Source of the DNA: AP-15 sp035538335
Lineage (GTDB): Bacteria > Pseudomonadota > Alphaproteobacteria > ATCC43930 > CGMCC-115725
Direction of reading: 5' to 3'
Assembly: GCA_035538335.1 (NCBI GenBank)
Contig: DATLKN010000018.1
Span: 12,528 to 76,527 of the forward strand
Length of the DNA: 64,000 nt
Part shown: one piece after another, positions 33,137 through 41,155 of the stretch
Numbering within the stretch: position 1 is the stretch's first letter
Layout: each line of letters starts with the position of its first letter
The notes under the pieces: generated by a model
Told to the model about the DNA's origin: nothing
What the model saw: only the letters and a program-made list of their open reading frames with translations
Database searches by the model: none
Position numbers and translations under genes: made by a program

Positions 33137-34605
33137 TCTCGATCGGTATTTCGCCTCATGATCTGGTCACCCCCGCGAAGGCGGGGGTCCAGGGCAACCA
33201 TTCGCGTCTTGCCGCGCCGGATTGCCGCTTGCACGGGAAAGATGGGGGCAGCGATGGCCGGCGAACCCTACGGCGCGCGCTGGTCTGCACGGTCCTCGCC
33301 TTCGCGCTCGTTTTCGGCGCGCCTTTCGCCCGGGCGATGACGATAGAGAAGGTGACGGCCGCGAGCGGCCTTTCGGCGTGGCTCGTCGAAGACCACTCGC
33401 TGCCGATCGTGACCGTGCGCTTTGCCTTCGCGACCGGCGCGGCGCTTGATCCGGCGGGGAAGCGCGGGGTCGCCGCGATGGCCGCCGCGCTCCTATCCGA
33501 GGGCGCCGGGCCCTATGATTTCGAGGCGTTTCGAGCCCGTCTCGAAGATCTCGCGACCGATCTCTATTTCGATGCCGGGCAGGACGAATTCGAAGGCAAT
33601 CTGCGCTGCCTGAAACGCAACCTCGACGCCTCCGCGCGGCTGCTCCGCCTGGCGCTGACGGCGCCGCGCTTCGATCCCGACGCAGTCGCCCGCGTGCGTG
33701 GCGGCATCGTCGCCTCGCTGTCGCGCGCGGCGCAGAGCCCAAGCGATCTGTCGGGACGGCTGTGGATGCGCGCCGCCTTCGAGCATCATCCCTACGCGCA
33801 TCGCATCGACGGCACGGCGGCGAGCATCGGGCGCATCACGGCGGCGGATCTGCGCGCCTTCGTGAAAGAGCGCCTGCATCGCCCCGGCCTCGTCATCGGC
33901 GCGGTCGGCGACATCACGCCGAACCAGCTGCGGGCGCTGATCGACCGCGTCTTCGGCGGGCTGCCGGCGAGCCCCGTCGCCGCCGCGATCGCCGAGGCGA
34001 AGCCGATCGAGGACGGCGCGCTGATCCTCAAGCGCCGCAAGGTGGCGCAGAGCGTCGTCACCTTCGGGCAGGTCGGGCCGAAGCGGGCGGACCCGCATTG
34101 GTATGCCGCGCTGCTCGTCAACGACATCCTCGGCGGCGGCGATTTCCGCGGCCGGCTGATGCGCGACATTCGCGAGAAGCGGGGGCTCGCCTACGACGTG
34201 TCGAGCGATCTGGTGCCGCTGCACCACGCCGGCCTCCTGCTCGGCAGCGTCGCGACGGCGAATGCGCATGTCGCCGAGGTGATCCGCCTCGTTCGCGGCG
34301 AGTGGGCGCGCATGCGCGACAAGGGCCCGACGGCGGCCGAGCTGGCCGCCTCGAAGAGCTATTTGACGGGCTCCTTTCCGCTGACCCTCAGCTCGACCGG
34401 CCAGGTTGCCGAGACCCTTGTGGACATGCAGATCGAAAAACTCGGCATCGATTACCTCGGCCGCCGGGCTGCGCTGATCGACGGCGTCACGCTCGACGAA
34501 GCCCGCGCCGAGGCGCGCCGGCTGCTCGACCCGAAGGGGTTGAGCTTTGCCGTCGTCGGCGACCCGCCGGGGCTCGCCGCTGCGCGGGCCGCGCCGGCCC
34601 TCTAG
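33133..34605 (+). CDS. M16-family peptidase-like protein (inactive partner) with repeat-encoded N-terminus
   Basis: 490 residues from GTG 33133, overlapping the previous stop as GTGA. It lacks HxxEH but keeps the M16 fold and the R/Y pair region ('RDIREKRGLAYDVSS'), as in non-catalytic subunits. Between start and signal peptide ('RRALVCTVLAFALVFGAPFARA') lie about 48 residues, part of which ('LVTPAKAGVQGN') is the translation of a family-A palindromic repeat. A downstream start in frame is not obvious, so either this odd extension is made and processed or a non-standard start such as TTG inside it is used. Confidence 0.88.
   Translation: MISIGISPHDLVTPAKAGVQGNHSRLAAPDCRLHGKDGGSDGRRTLRRALVCTVLAFALVFGAPFARAMTIEKVTAASGLSAWLVEDHSLPIVTVRFAFATGAALDPAGKRGVAAMAAALLSEGAGPYDFEAFRARLEDLATDLYFDAGQDEFEGNLRCLKRNLDASARLLRLALTAPRFDPDAVARVRGGIVASLSRAAQSPSDLSGRLWMRAAFEHHPYAHRIDGTAASIGRITAADLRAFVKERLHRPGLVIGAVGDITPNQLRALIDRVFGGLPASPVAAAIAEAKPIEDGALILKRRKVAQSVVTFGQVGPKRADPHWYAALLVNDILGGGDFRGRLMRDIREKRGLAYDVSSDLVPLHHAGLLLGSVATANAHVAEVIRLVRGEWARMRDKGPTAAELAASKSYLTGSFPLTLSSTGQVAETLVDMQIEKLGIDYLGRRAALIDGVTLDEARAEARRLLDPKGLSFAVVGDPPGLAAARAAPAL
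33166..33197. repeat. palindromic repeat, family A (copy 2), inside a coding frame
   Basis: 'gtcacccccgcgaaggcggg' plus 'ggtccagggcaac' matches the left half of the copies at 10719 and 60181. It lies in frame in the 5' part of the second M16 gene. Confidence 0.8.
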
Positions 34606-34607
34606 CG

Positions 34608-35417
34608 TTGCCGGGGATCGCGCCGACAGACGCGCAGGGCGGCATCCTCGCGGGCGAGGCGTATCTGTGCGGCACGCCGCTGCTGCGCGCCCATGCCGGC
34701 ACGCAGCCCGACTTGTACCTCCGCTGGAACGCGGTGCCCGCGGACGCCGCCGCCCTCGACGCAGTCGTGCACCTGCACGGGTTTTCGCGGGCGGGAAGCG
34801 CGATGGCGCTCGCCGATAAGGTGGAAGCGAGCGGGCTCGATCTGTCCGGCCGCCCGCGGCCGACCCTGGCGCTCGTCCCGCGCGGCAATTGGATCGCGCG
34901 CAACTGGTACGATTTCCCGGCCTTGCGCGCGGGCGGCCTCGACCGGCTCGTCGATTATGCCGCGGCGCTGCTGCGCCAAGGAATCGCCGTCGATCGCCTG
35001 GTCCTGACGGCGCATTCGGGCGGCGGCATGCCGGCCCTCGACGCGCTCGCCGATGCCGCGCGCCGGCCCGACGAGCTGCACGTCTTCGACGGCTTCTATG
35101 GCCGCAACCCGGCCGAGGGCGATCCCTTCGCCGGCCTCGAAATGATCGACCGCTGGCTCGCGGAGCGGCTGGCGCAGGAGCCGGCGCGCGCCGGCGCGCT
35201 GCGCGTCCTCTATATCGAGGCCGAGACGGGGCCGTTCTCGCGCAAGGTCGGTGAACTGATCGGCCGGCATCTCGCCGCCGCCCCGCCGGCGCTGCTGCCC
35301 GCGCTGCGGCGCCGCTACCGGGTCGAGCGCGCGCCGGTGCAGCACGCGCGCATCCCGCGACGCTGCTCGGGCGAATTGCTGGCGCGCGCCGATTGCGAAT
35401 TCGACTGGTCGCGGTAG
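34608..35417 (+). CDS. alpha/beta-hydrolase-like hypothetical protein
   Basis: 269 residues from TTG 34608, two bases after the M16 gene stop, so probably cotranscribed. A lipase-like nucleophile elbow 'LVLTAHSGGGMPALDAL' (AHSGGG) follows 'DAVVHLHGFSRAGSAM' (oxyanion-type HG). The C-terminus '..RAPVQHARIPRRCSGELL' contains a His that could complete the triad. No signal peptide. The family is not recognised beyond the fold; an esterase or a peptidoglycan-related hydrolase would both fit. Confidence 0.7.
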   Translation: MPGIAPTDAQGGILAGEAYLCGTPLLRAHAGTQPDLYLRWNAVPADAAALDAVVHLHGFSRAGSAMALADKVEASGLDLSGRPRPTLALVPRGNWIARNWYDFPALRAGGLDRLVDYAAALLRQGIAVDRLVLTAHSGGGMPALDALADAARRPDELHVFDGFYGRNPAEGDPFAGLEMIDRWLAERLAQEPARAGALRVLYIEAETGPFSRKVGELIGRHLAAAPPALLPALRRRYRVERAPVQHARIPRRCSGELLARADCEFDWSR

Positions 35418-35431
35418 CGCATCTTTCGATC

Positions 35432-35510
35432 GTCGTTTCCGCGAAAGCGGGAACCCAGGGGAAGCGGCGAGGCATCGCCCGGGCCCCCCGCTTGCGCGGG
35501 GGTGACGATG
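35432..35510. repeat. palindromic intergenic repeat, family A (copy 3)
   Basis: 'gtttccgcgaaagcgggaac' followed by 'ccccgcttgcgcgggggtga', the same two-hairpin unit as at 10719 in the reverse arm order. It lies between two converging genes and may terminate both transcripts. Confidence 0.75.
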
Positions 35511-35515
35511 TAAAG

Positions 35516-36061
35516 CTAAACCGCCAGCACCTCGGCGCCCGGCGCCGCCTCCAATTCGCAGGCGTTCACCGTCATCGCCAGCATGCTGTAATAGCCGATC
35601 GCGCCCGTCAGCTCGATGAAGCCTTCGTCGCCGAAACGGGCGCGCATCGCCCGCGCGCTCGCCTCGGAGACGCGGTGCCGGCGCAACAGCTCGCGCGTGA
35701 AATCGACGATCTGCGCATCCTCGGGGGAGACCCCGCGCGAATGGTTCTCCCGGATCGCCGCGATCGTTTCCTCCGGCACGCCGAGCCGGCGGGCACCGCC
35801 CGTTTGCGCGCCCCACACATAGACCGCCTCGAATTCGCGCGCGACCGTCATCGCTGCCAGCACCCGGGCGCGCATGTCGAGCGTCCCCTCGAAGCGCACG
35901 AAGGCGCCGAGATGGGCGAGCCGGCCGGCCAGTTCCGGGCAATGGAGGAACATCGTGAACGGCCCCTGTACGGCGCCGCGGCTCGCGACGATCGCGTCGA
36001 AGACCGCGTGGTCCTTGGCCGCGACCTGCTCCTTCTTGGTGATCGGGGGAAGCCTCGCCAT
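35516..36061 (-). CDS. carboxymuconolactone decarboxylase / AhpD-like protein
   Basis: 181 residues, all-helical AhpD-like fold with 'RARVLAAMTVAREFEAVYVWGAQTGGARRLGV' and 'ALTGAIGYYSMLAMTVNA'-type helices. The redox CxxC of true AhpD is absent, which places it nearer to gamma-carboxymuconolactone decarboxylase relatives of unknown substrate. ATG 36061 begins 'MARLPPITKKEQ'. Divergent from the SnoaL-like gene, 73 bases apart. Confidence 0.82.
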   Translation of the reverse strand: MARLPPITKKEQVAAKDHAVFDAIVASRGAVQGPFTMFLHCPELAGRLAHLGAFVRFEGTLDMRARVLAAMTVAREFEAVYVWGAQTGGARRLGVPEETIAAIRENHSRGVSPEDAQIVDFTRELLRRHRVSEASARAMRARFGDEGFIELTGAIGYYSMLAMTVNACELEAAPGAEVLAV

Positions 36062-36134
36062 CGCCTTCTTCCTTTGCTGCGGAGGACCGCCGACAATAGG
36101 ATCGAAACGCCCTGCCGGTGAAGCGAGGAACGCG

Positions 36135-36545
36135 ATGCCCACCGCTCTCGAAGAAAAGGACGCGATCCGCGAAGTGCTGGCCGAATATTGCTTTCGCCTC
36201 GACGGTGGCGATTTCGCCGCGATGGCCGAGCTGTTCACCGAAGACGGCACCTGGGACACCGCCTTCGGCAAGGCGACCGGCCGCGCCGCGATCGCCGGCC
36301 TCGCCCGCGGCATCCGCGAGCGCGCCGGGCCGCAGCGCCCGCGCGCGGTGCATCTCGTCACCAACATCGCGATCGCACTCGCCGGCGAGCGCGCCGATGT
36401 GCGCTCGAACTGGACGGTGGTGCAGAACGGCGCCGCGGGCCCGCAGATCGGCTCGGGCGGCGGCTACGCCGACGAGATGGCCAAGGAAGGCGGGCGCTGG
36501 CTCTTCCGCTACCGCAAGATCGACCGCTTCATCGCGCCCGGGTGA
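36135..36545 (+). CDS. SnoaL/NTF2-like protein
   Basis: 136 residues with the opening 'EEKDAIREVLAEYCFRLDGGDFAAMAELFTEDGTWD' that is diagnostic of the SnoaL_4/NTF2-like cone fold used by ring-hydroxylating dioxygenase beta subunits, cyclases and many orphan enzymes. It ends with 'GGRWLFRYRKIDRFI', the usual last strand. It may act on a small aromatic or polyketide-like molecule; no substrate evidence. The CmcJ-like gene converges one base after the stop. Confidence 0.8.
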   Translation: MPTALEEKDAIREVLAEYCFRLDGGDFAAMAELFTEDGTWDTAFGKATGRAAIAGLARGIRERAGPQRPRAVHLVTNIAIALAGERADVRSNWTVVQNGAAGPQIGSGGGYADEMAKEGGRWLFRYRKIDRFIAPG

Positions 36546-36546
36546 A

Positions 36547-37383
36547 TCAGAAAAACGCCAGGCTGCGGATCTCGATGCTCTCGCGCGGCCGGGCGCCGGG
36601 CGGGCTCGTCGGATCGTCGAAGGCGGTGTGGGCGGTCCAGCGCGCGCGCCCGTCGCGCGCCGACTCGTAGGTCTTGAAGATCAGCGCCTCGTCCGGCCGC
36701 ATATGCGGGAACCAGTACCAGCGGTGCTTGGGGTCGTAGCTGATCGCGAAGGTCTGGCCGACGCGGTCGCGGTAATGCCGCTCGGTGACGACGAGGCTTG
36801 TCTGCGCGATCGTCTGCGCGTCGGCGATCGCCAGCGGCCAGCTCTCCACGGGGTGCCGGATCGGCCGCCATACCTGGACGATCGCGAAGCGGCGCTGGAG
36901 CAGCGTCTCGGCCTCGTCGGGCAAGAGGTCGCGCACCCGCTGCGGCCCCGACCATTCGGTATAGTCGTTGTGGACGCGGCGCACGACCTCGCGGATCTTC
37001 TTTTCTTCGCGCAGCCCGCCGTCGTCGGTGCGCAGCGTGTGGTCGAACACAAGCACCCGCCGCGCCCCGCTCTCGGCCTTTATCAGCGCCTCCATCTCCG
37101 GGTAGTAGACGCGGCGCAGTTCGTCCTCGTCGAAGAAATCGACGACCCGGCTCGGGTGGCGCAGAAAACGAAAGCCGTTGCGCTCGAAGCTGAAGCGCTC
37201 GGCCTCGAGCCGGCCGTTATGGATCGGGACGCGCCGCGGATCGGGACGCCCGCCGCCGCTGCGCTGGTCCCTGCCGCCATAGTCGCCGACCAGCGTGATC
37301 GGCGTCGCACCGGTGTCGGCAAAATAGTCGAGCGTCGCCTCGATCGTTTCCGGAACGCTCTCGAGCTCGGCGATCTCCGCCAT
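36547..37383 (-). CDS. CmcJ/NvfI-family oxidoreductase
   Basis: 278 residues. 'VFDHTLR', 'RVHNDYTEWSGPQRVRDLLPDEAE', 'FAIVQVWRPIRHPVESWPLAIADAQTI' and 'YWFPHMRPDEALIFKTYESARDGRARWTAHTAFDDP' are the conserved blocks of the CmcJ/NvfI (asaB-like) family, proteins related to fungal and actinomycete oxygenases including NvfI, an Fe/2-oxoglutarate enzyme. The His/Asp residues in these blocks are suitable ligands for iron. Substrate unknown. ATG 37383 gives the family-like start. Confidence 0.85.
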   Translation of the reverse strand: MAEIAELESVPETIEATLDYFADTGATPITLVGDYGGRDQRSGGGRPDPRRVPIHNGRLEAERFSFERNGFRFLRHPSRVVDFFDEDELRRVYYPEMEALIKAESGARRVLVFDHTLRTDDGGLREEKKIREVVRRVHNDYTEWSGPQRVRDLLPDEAETLLQRRFAIVQVWRPIRHPVESWPLAIADAQTIAQTSLVVTERHYRDRVGQTFAISYDPKHRWYWFPHMRPDEALIFKTYESARDGRARWTAHTAFDDPTSPPGARPRESIEIRSLAFF

Positions 37384-37468
37384 CTTGGGGCCTCTCGGCT
37401 GCTTTCTCCGCGGCGGATCATAAAACCGCCCGCCGCATGAGACAACGAGCCCGCGGCCCCGCGGGCGG

Positions 37469-37801
37469 TCAGGACTGCGCGGTTTCCTCGGCGCCGGCCG
37501 GGCTGCCGAAGTGCAAGCGCCAGCGGGAGCCGTTTCGGCCCTCGACGATGCTGCCCGCCGGGCCGTCCGGCGTCGACTCGGACTCGGACTCGGGCTCGGC
37601 GGGCGCCGCGGCCTCGACGGCCGCCTCGGCGCGCAGATGCTTCGAGGCGAATTCGCCGGCGAGCCGCTCCATCGCATCGATCTCGGAGAGCTCGGCGTCG
37701 AGCGTCCGCAACTCCTCGGAATAGCGTTCCTCGATCTCGGTGCGGCGGCGGCTCGCGCTTTGCCGCGCGAGACGAAGATCCTCAGATGTCAGGCTCCACA
37801 T
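37469..37801 (-). CDS. hypothetical coiled-coil protein
   Basis: 110 residues. Residues 5-45 ('EDLRLARQSASRRRTEIEERYSEELRTLDAELSEIDAMERL') look like a coiled coil; the middle is Ala/Glu/Ser-rich, and the end 'SRWRLHFGSP' is short and basic. No recognised domain. It has its own upstream region and no close partner. Codon pattern suits a real gene. Confidence 0.6.
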   Translation of the reverse strand: MWSLTSEDLRLARQSASRRRTEIEERYSEELRTLDAELSEIDAMERLAGEFASKHLRAEAAVEAAAPAEPESESESTPDGPAGSIVEGRNGSRWRLHFGSPAGAEETAQS

Positions 37802-37989
37802 GACGGCAGACCCGCTTAATTGATGGCGCCGCCGATTAGCGCATAACGGGGTTGCCGAAAGATTAACGCCGGTCCGCGGCCGGAACCGCGGCCCGCCTTG
37901 CCGTTAAGGGTTCGTCAAGCAAGTTTCGCTAAAGCCCCTCCAGCGGGCGTCGCTGCGCTGGGTGGCGACGGCAAGGCGCGGAGAGCGGC

Positions 37990-38211
37990 ATGAGCGAAGC
38001 AAACGGTGCAACGACCGAAATCGACATGGTGGAAGCCAAAGAGGTGTGGAGCGAATATCGCCTGTCGGACGGCACGACGCTGCGCGTGAAGCCGGTCATG
38101 ATCGCGGTGTTTCGCGCCGACGGCCAGCAATCCCCGGATGGCGAGCCGGTCTACAACACGAAATCGACCCTGGTCATGGATGTGAGGGCCAACGGCTCCT
38201 CCGCGAAGTGA
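37990..38211 (+). CDS. 73-residue hypothetical protein
   Basis: A small beta-rich protein: 'EVWSEYRLSDGTTLRVKPVMIAVFRADGQQSPDGEPVYNTKSTLVMDVRA'. The text has the look of a conserved domain, with a strand pattern and the 'DGTTLRVKPVM' run. It is followed 10 bases later by the next plus-strand gene, so probably cotranscribed. Function unknown. The upstream 180 bases hold no gene. Confidence 0.65.
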   Translation: MSEANGATTEIDMVEAKEVWSEYRLSDGTTLRVKPVMIAVFRADGQQSPDGEPVYNTKSTLVMDVRANGSSAK

Positions 38212-38221
38212 GCCGCGGCCG

Positions 38222-38878
38222 ATGCAGACCGGTCGAATCATCCGATCGTCGAGCTGGGCGCCGGTCGTCGCCGCCTCCTCGACGGTGAAGCTGGCGGCGA
38301 ACGCAGCGATCTCACTCGCCTCGACCGCGGACGCACGCGTCGAGGCGGCCCGGATCCCGCCGACCTTGACCCTGACGAGCGGCGCTGCCTCGGTGCGGCT
38401 CGCGAGCAACCGCGCGCGCCCGCCGCAATGGGCGAGCGCCAGGGCTCGGGCCGCTGCGGCGCCGGCCGCAGTCCGGGAACCGAAACCGAAAGAGGAGCAG
38501 CAAGCCGATCCGACCGCCGATGACGAGGATCCCGCGGCCGCGGTGGCCGAAGCGCCGGCGGAAGCCGAGCCCACCCCGCGCGGGCCCGACGAGGTCCGTC
38601 TCGAAATCGACGCGCTGCAATATTACGAGCTGCTGAAGCCGATCCCGGTCGTCATCAGGACATTGGGCGAGCGGACCTTCGAGGCCGAGGTGCCGGAACT
38701 AAACATCTCGACCACCGGCTCCAGCCTCACCGGCGCCTTTCTGTCGATGAAGGAGCAGATCATCACGATCTTCGACCGCTACCGCGGCAAGAAGGTCCTC
38801 AATCCGGAGCAGCAGCGCCAGCTCGCCGCCTTCGAGCAATATGTCGGCGGCCCCCGCCGCAACTGGTACGCGCGATAA
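38222..38878 (+). CDS. hypothetical protein with conserved C-terminal beta-alpha domain
   Basis: 218 residues. The first 125 are low-complexity Ala/Arg/Pro/Glu, of doubtful boundary. The last 90 ('EIDALQYYELLKPIPVVIRTLGERTFEAEVPELNISTTGSSLTGAFLSMKEQIITIFDRYRGKKVL') look like a genuine folded domain with a strand-strand-helix order reminiscent of HicB-like proteins. Start could be internal. The gene directly follows the 73-residue gene and may share its role. Confidence 0.6.
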   Translation: MQTGRIIRSSSWAPVVAASSTVKLAANAAISLASTADARVEAARIPPTLTLTSGAASVRLASNRARPPQWASARARAAAAPAAVREPKPKEEQQADPTADDEDPAAAVAEAPAEAEPTPRGPDEVRLEIDALQYYELLKPIPVVIRTLGERTFEAEVPELNISTTGSSLTGAFLSMKEQIITIFDRYRGKKVLNPEQQRQLAAFEQYVGGPRRNWYAR

Positions 38879-38957
38879 GCGGCGAGCAGCCGATCACGCC
38901 GGCGGCCGCACTGAGGTCAGCGGTAAGTACCGGGCCTGCGACAGGCTCGGCCACCGC

Positions 38958-39299
38958 TCACGCCGCGCGCAGGACGAAATCCACATGAAATTCGTCGTAG
39001 GGGAACGTGACCCGCCCGTCATTTGTACGTTCGAGGATGCCCGCCTTGAGCAGCGCCTGAACGTCGCCATGGACCGGTTTGACATCGCGTCCGGTCCGGC
39101 GAGCAATTTCTCGGATTGCAATGGGGCCGGCTCCCGTCAGGGCGCGTAAGATCTCCCAGCGTTTGGGCGTAATGATCTTCCACAAGAGCTCAGGGCTGGG
39201 GAAACTGATAAAGACGCCCTGCGCTTCACCCTCGAAAGCCTGGCGCATCCGTGCCGTGGTTTGTTCCGTCGAGGAAACGCCGATCGTAACGGTTGTCAT
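38958..39299 (-). CDS. winged-helix regulator (HVO_A0114-type), orphan antitoxin-like
   Basis: 113 residues. The HTH 'LLWKIITPKRWEILRALTGAGPIAIREIARRTGRDVKPVHGDVQALLKAGILER' is followed by a wing 'GRVTFPYDEFHVDFVLRA', typical of the archaeal-named HVO_A0114 family. In bacteria these genes sit directly after a DUF6516 toxin-like gene and act as presumed antitoxins. Here the partner is present only as a decayed fragment whose stop overlaps this ATG. Other HTH functions are possible. Confidence 0.8.
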   Translation of the reverse strand: MTTVTIGVSSTEQTTARMRQAFEGEAQGVFISFPSPELLWKIITPKRWEILRALTGAGPIAIREIARRTGRDVKPVHGDVQALLKAGILERTNDGRVTFPYDEFHVDFVLRAA

Positions 39300-39406
39300 G
39301 CGGGTCTCCGCGCGTCGATTTCGTTCCAAAAGTCCGCTATCAGCCGTGCCAGGCTGGTAAACACCTAGGGGACCTCGTCATCGCCCGCATGTTTGTGGTC
39401 GAGTCG
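39296..39406 (-). pseudogene. decayed DUF6516 toxin-like gene fragment
   Basis: Upstream of the HTH gene, the frame ending TGA 39296-39298 reads 'RLDHKHAGDDEVP', then TAG at 39365-39367, then 'VFTSLARLIADFWNEIDARRPA'. This matches the C-terminal end of DUF6516 proteins ('GDHKH...PYVFTSL..LIADFW'), where the TAG replaces the Tyr of 'PY'. Everything N-terminal is missing; the TPP-enzyme gene ends 51 bases away. A deletion plus nonsense mutation has inactivated the toxin. Gene order toxin-then-HTH and overlapping ATGA are retained. Confidence 0.6.
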
Positions 39407-39456
39407 TCAATCTCGCGTGGCCGCACTCAAGCAGTTGGCAGAGGAGCGTGGCGCCG

Positions 39457-41142
39457 CTACGGCAGGCTGTCGCTGCGCGTGTAGCGGCGCCAGGCGCTCA
39501 TCTGCACCGCCGAGGTCCGGCAATGGACGACGACCGGCTTTGTCCTGACGGCGAAGGCGCGCGCGATCGTCGGGGCGATCTCGGCTTCGCTCGCGATCGT
39601 CAGCCCCTCGGCCCCGAAAGAGTGCGCCCAGGCCGCGAAATCGGGGTTGGTGAGGCGCGTGCCGGCCATGAACGGCCGCTCCGGATAGCGCACATAGGAA
39701 TGCATGCCGATCGTGCCGTACATGCCGTTGTCGGAGATGATGGCGATCGGCGCGGCGCCGTATTGCACGGCTGTCGCGATCTCGTTGCCGGTCATCAGCG
39801 CGCCGCCGTCGCCGAGAAAGGCGACAACCTGCGTTCCCGGCCGGCGCAACGCCGCGGCGACCGCCATCGGCATGCCGGAGCCCATCGCGCCGACGACCGA
39901 CGCCAGGAACACTTGCCCCTGGCGAAAGCCGATATAGCGGTGCACGAAGCTCGCGAAATTGCCGGCGTCGGTGGTGACGGTCGCGTCGGGCGCCAGATGC
40001 TTGTCCACCTCGCAGACGATGGCGGCGAAATTGACGCCGTCCGCGGTCGCCTCCCATTCCTTGGCGAGCAGCTTTTGGTGGATCGCGTTGAGCCCTTGCA
40101 CCCATGGGCGGCGTTTTTCGGCGCCCTCGGGCGCGCCCTTCTGCAACAGCGCCCGCAATACTTCGCCCGGGCTGCACGGCATGCCGAGAGCGGGGCGCCA
40201 GACGCGGCCGACCTCGCCCGGGTCGGGCCAGATATGGACGAGCGGCAATTGCGGCTGCGGCGCTTTCGGGAAGCTGTAGGACTGGCTGACCGAGTCGGTC
40301 AGCCGCTCGCCCAACGCCACCATCAGATCGGCCCGCTTCATCTCCTGCAAGAGCGGCGGCGGCACGCGGATTCCCATATAGCCGCCGTAATTCGGATGCG
40401 TCGCGTCGAAGAGCTGCGGCCGGCGATGCGTCGGGCTGATCGGCAGCACCCAATCCTCGGCGAGACGGTTGAGATCGGCGAAGACGGCGTTGTCGCGCAC
40501 CGCTTCGGCGAGCAGCGCCGCGCCGACGAGGATGAGCGGCCGCTCGGCCTGCGCCAGCATCAGGGCAAGCCGGTCGAGATCTTCCGTGCGCGGGCCGGCG
40601 GCGACGAAGGGGCGCGGCGGGTCGAGCTCGGCCGCGGTCTCGGCGTCGAAGATGTCTTCCGGCAGGATCACCGCGACGGGCCCCGGCGTGCCGCTCTCGG
40701 CAAGGTGGAAGGCGCGCGCCAGGGCTTCCGAGGCCTGCACCGGCTCGTTGACTTCGATGACGCTCTTCGTCACGTCGGCCAGCAGCCGCGAATAATTCTG
40801 CTCTTGAAGCGCGAGGCGGCCGAAATCGGCGCGCTCGACCTGGCCGACCAGCATGACGAGGGGGGTGGCGTCGTGATAGGCGGAATGCAGCGCCACCATC
40901 GCGTTCGAAAGGCCGGGGCCGCGCGACACCATCGCGACGCCGGCACGCGCCCGCAACCTGCCGTCCGCGGCCGCCATGAAGCCGGCGCCGCCCTCGTGCC
41001 GGCAGACGATGATGCGCATCGAGTTGCGCTCGATCAGCGCGCTCGTCAGCCCGATATAGCTCTCGCCCGGCACGCAGAACACCTGGTCCACGTCGTGCGC
41101 TTCGAGACTTTCCGCCAACAGGCGGGCGACGGTTCGGGTCAT
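39457..41142 (-). CDS. thiamine-pyrophosphate enzyme, acetolactate-synthase-like
   Basis: 561 residues with three TPP-enzyme domains. Catalytic Glu E50 in 'RHEGGAGFMA', central Rossmann domain, and the C-terminal TPP/Mg site 'GDGGALMTGNEIATAVQYGAAPIAIISDN'. It is shorter and more divergent than IlvB and lacks a regulatory-subunit neighbour, so it is better viewed as an oxalyl-CoA/benzoylformate/sulfoacetaldehyde-type catabolic relative. Substrate unknown. The next gene, 13 bases away, codes for a GlcG/HbpS-like secreted protein. Confidence 0.88.
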   Translation of the reverse strand: MTRTVARLLAESLEAHDVDQVFCVPGESYIGLTSALIERNSMRIIVCRHEGGAGFMAAADGRLRARAGVAMVSRGPGLSNAMVALHSAYHDATPLVMLVGQVERADFGRLALQEQNYSRLLADVTKSVIEVNEPVQASEALARAFHLAESGTPGPVAVILPEDIFDAETAAELDPPRPFVAAGPRTEDLDRLALMLAQAERPLILVGAALLAEAVRDNAVFADLNRLAEDWVLPISPTHRRPQLFDATHPNYGGYMGIRVPPPLLQEMKRADLMVALGERLTDSVSQSYSFPKAPQPQLPLVHIWPDPGEVGRVWRPALGMPCSPGEVLRALLQKGAPEGAEKRRPWVQGLNAIHQKLLAKEWEATADGVNFAAIVCEVDKHLAPDATVTTDAGNFASFVHRYIGFRQGQVFLASVVGAMGSGMPMAVAAALRRPGTQVVAFLGDGGALMTGNEIATAVQYGAAPIAIISDNGMYGTIGMHSYVRYPERPFMAGTRLTNPDFAAWAHSFGAEGLTIASEAEIAPTIARAFAVRTKPVVVHCRTSAVQMSAWRRYTRSDSLP

Positions 41143-41155
41143 TCCTTCGGTCTCC

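Noticed and set aside
31787..34605. The two M16 genes considered as separate active peptidases
   Set aside because: Only the first has HxxEH; the second lacks the metal site and fits an inactive partner.
39365..39367. In-frame TAG in the DUF6516 fragment considered as pyrrolysine
   Set aside because: The 5' part of the gene is missing and no pyl genes are seen, so decay explains the TAG better.
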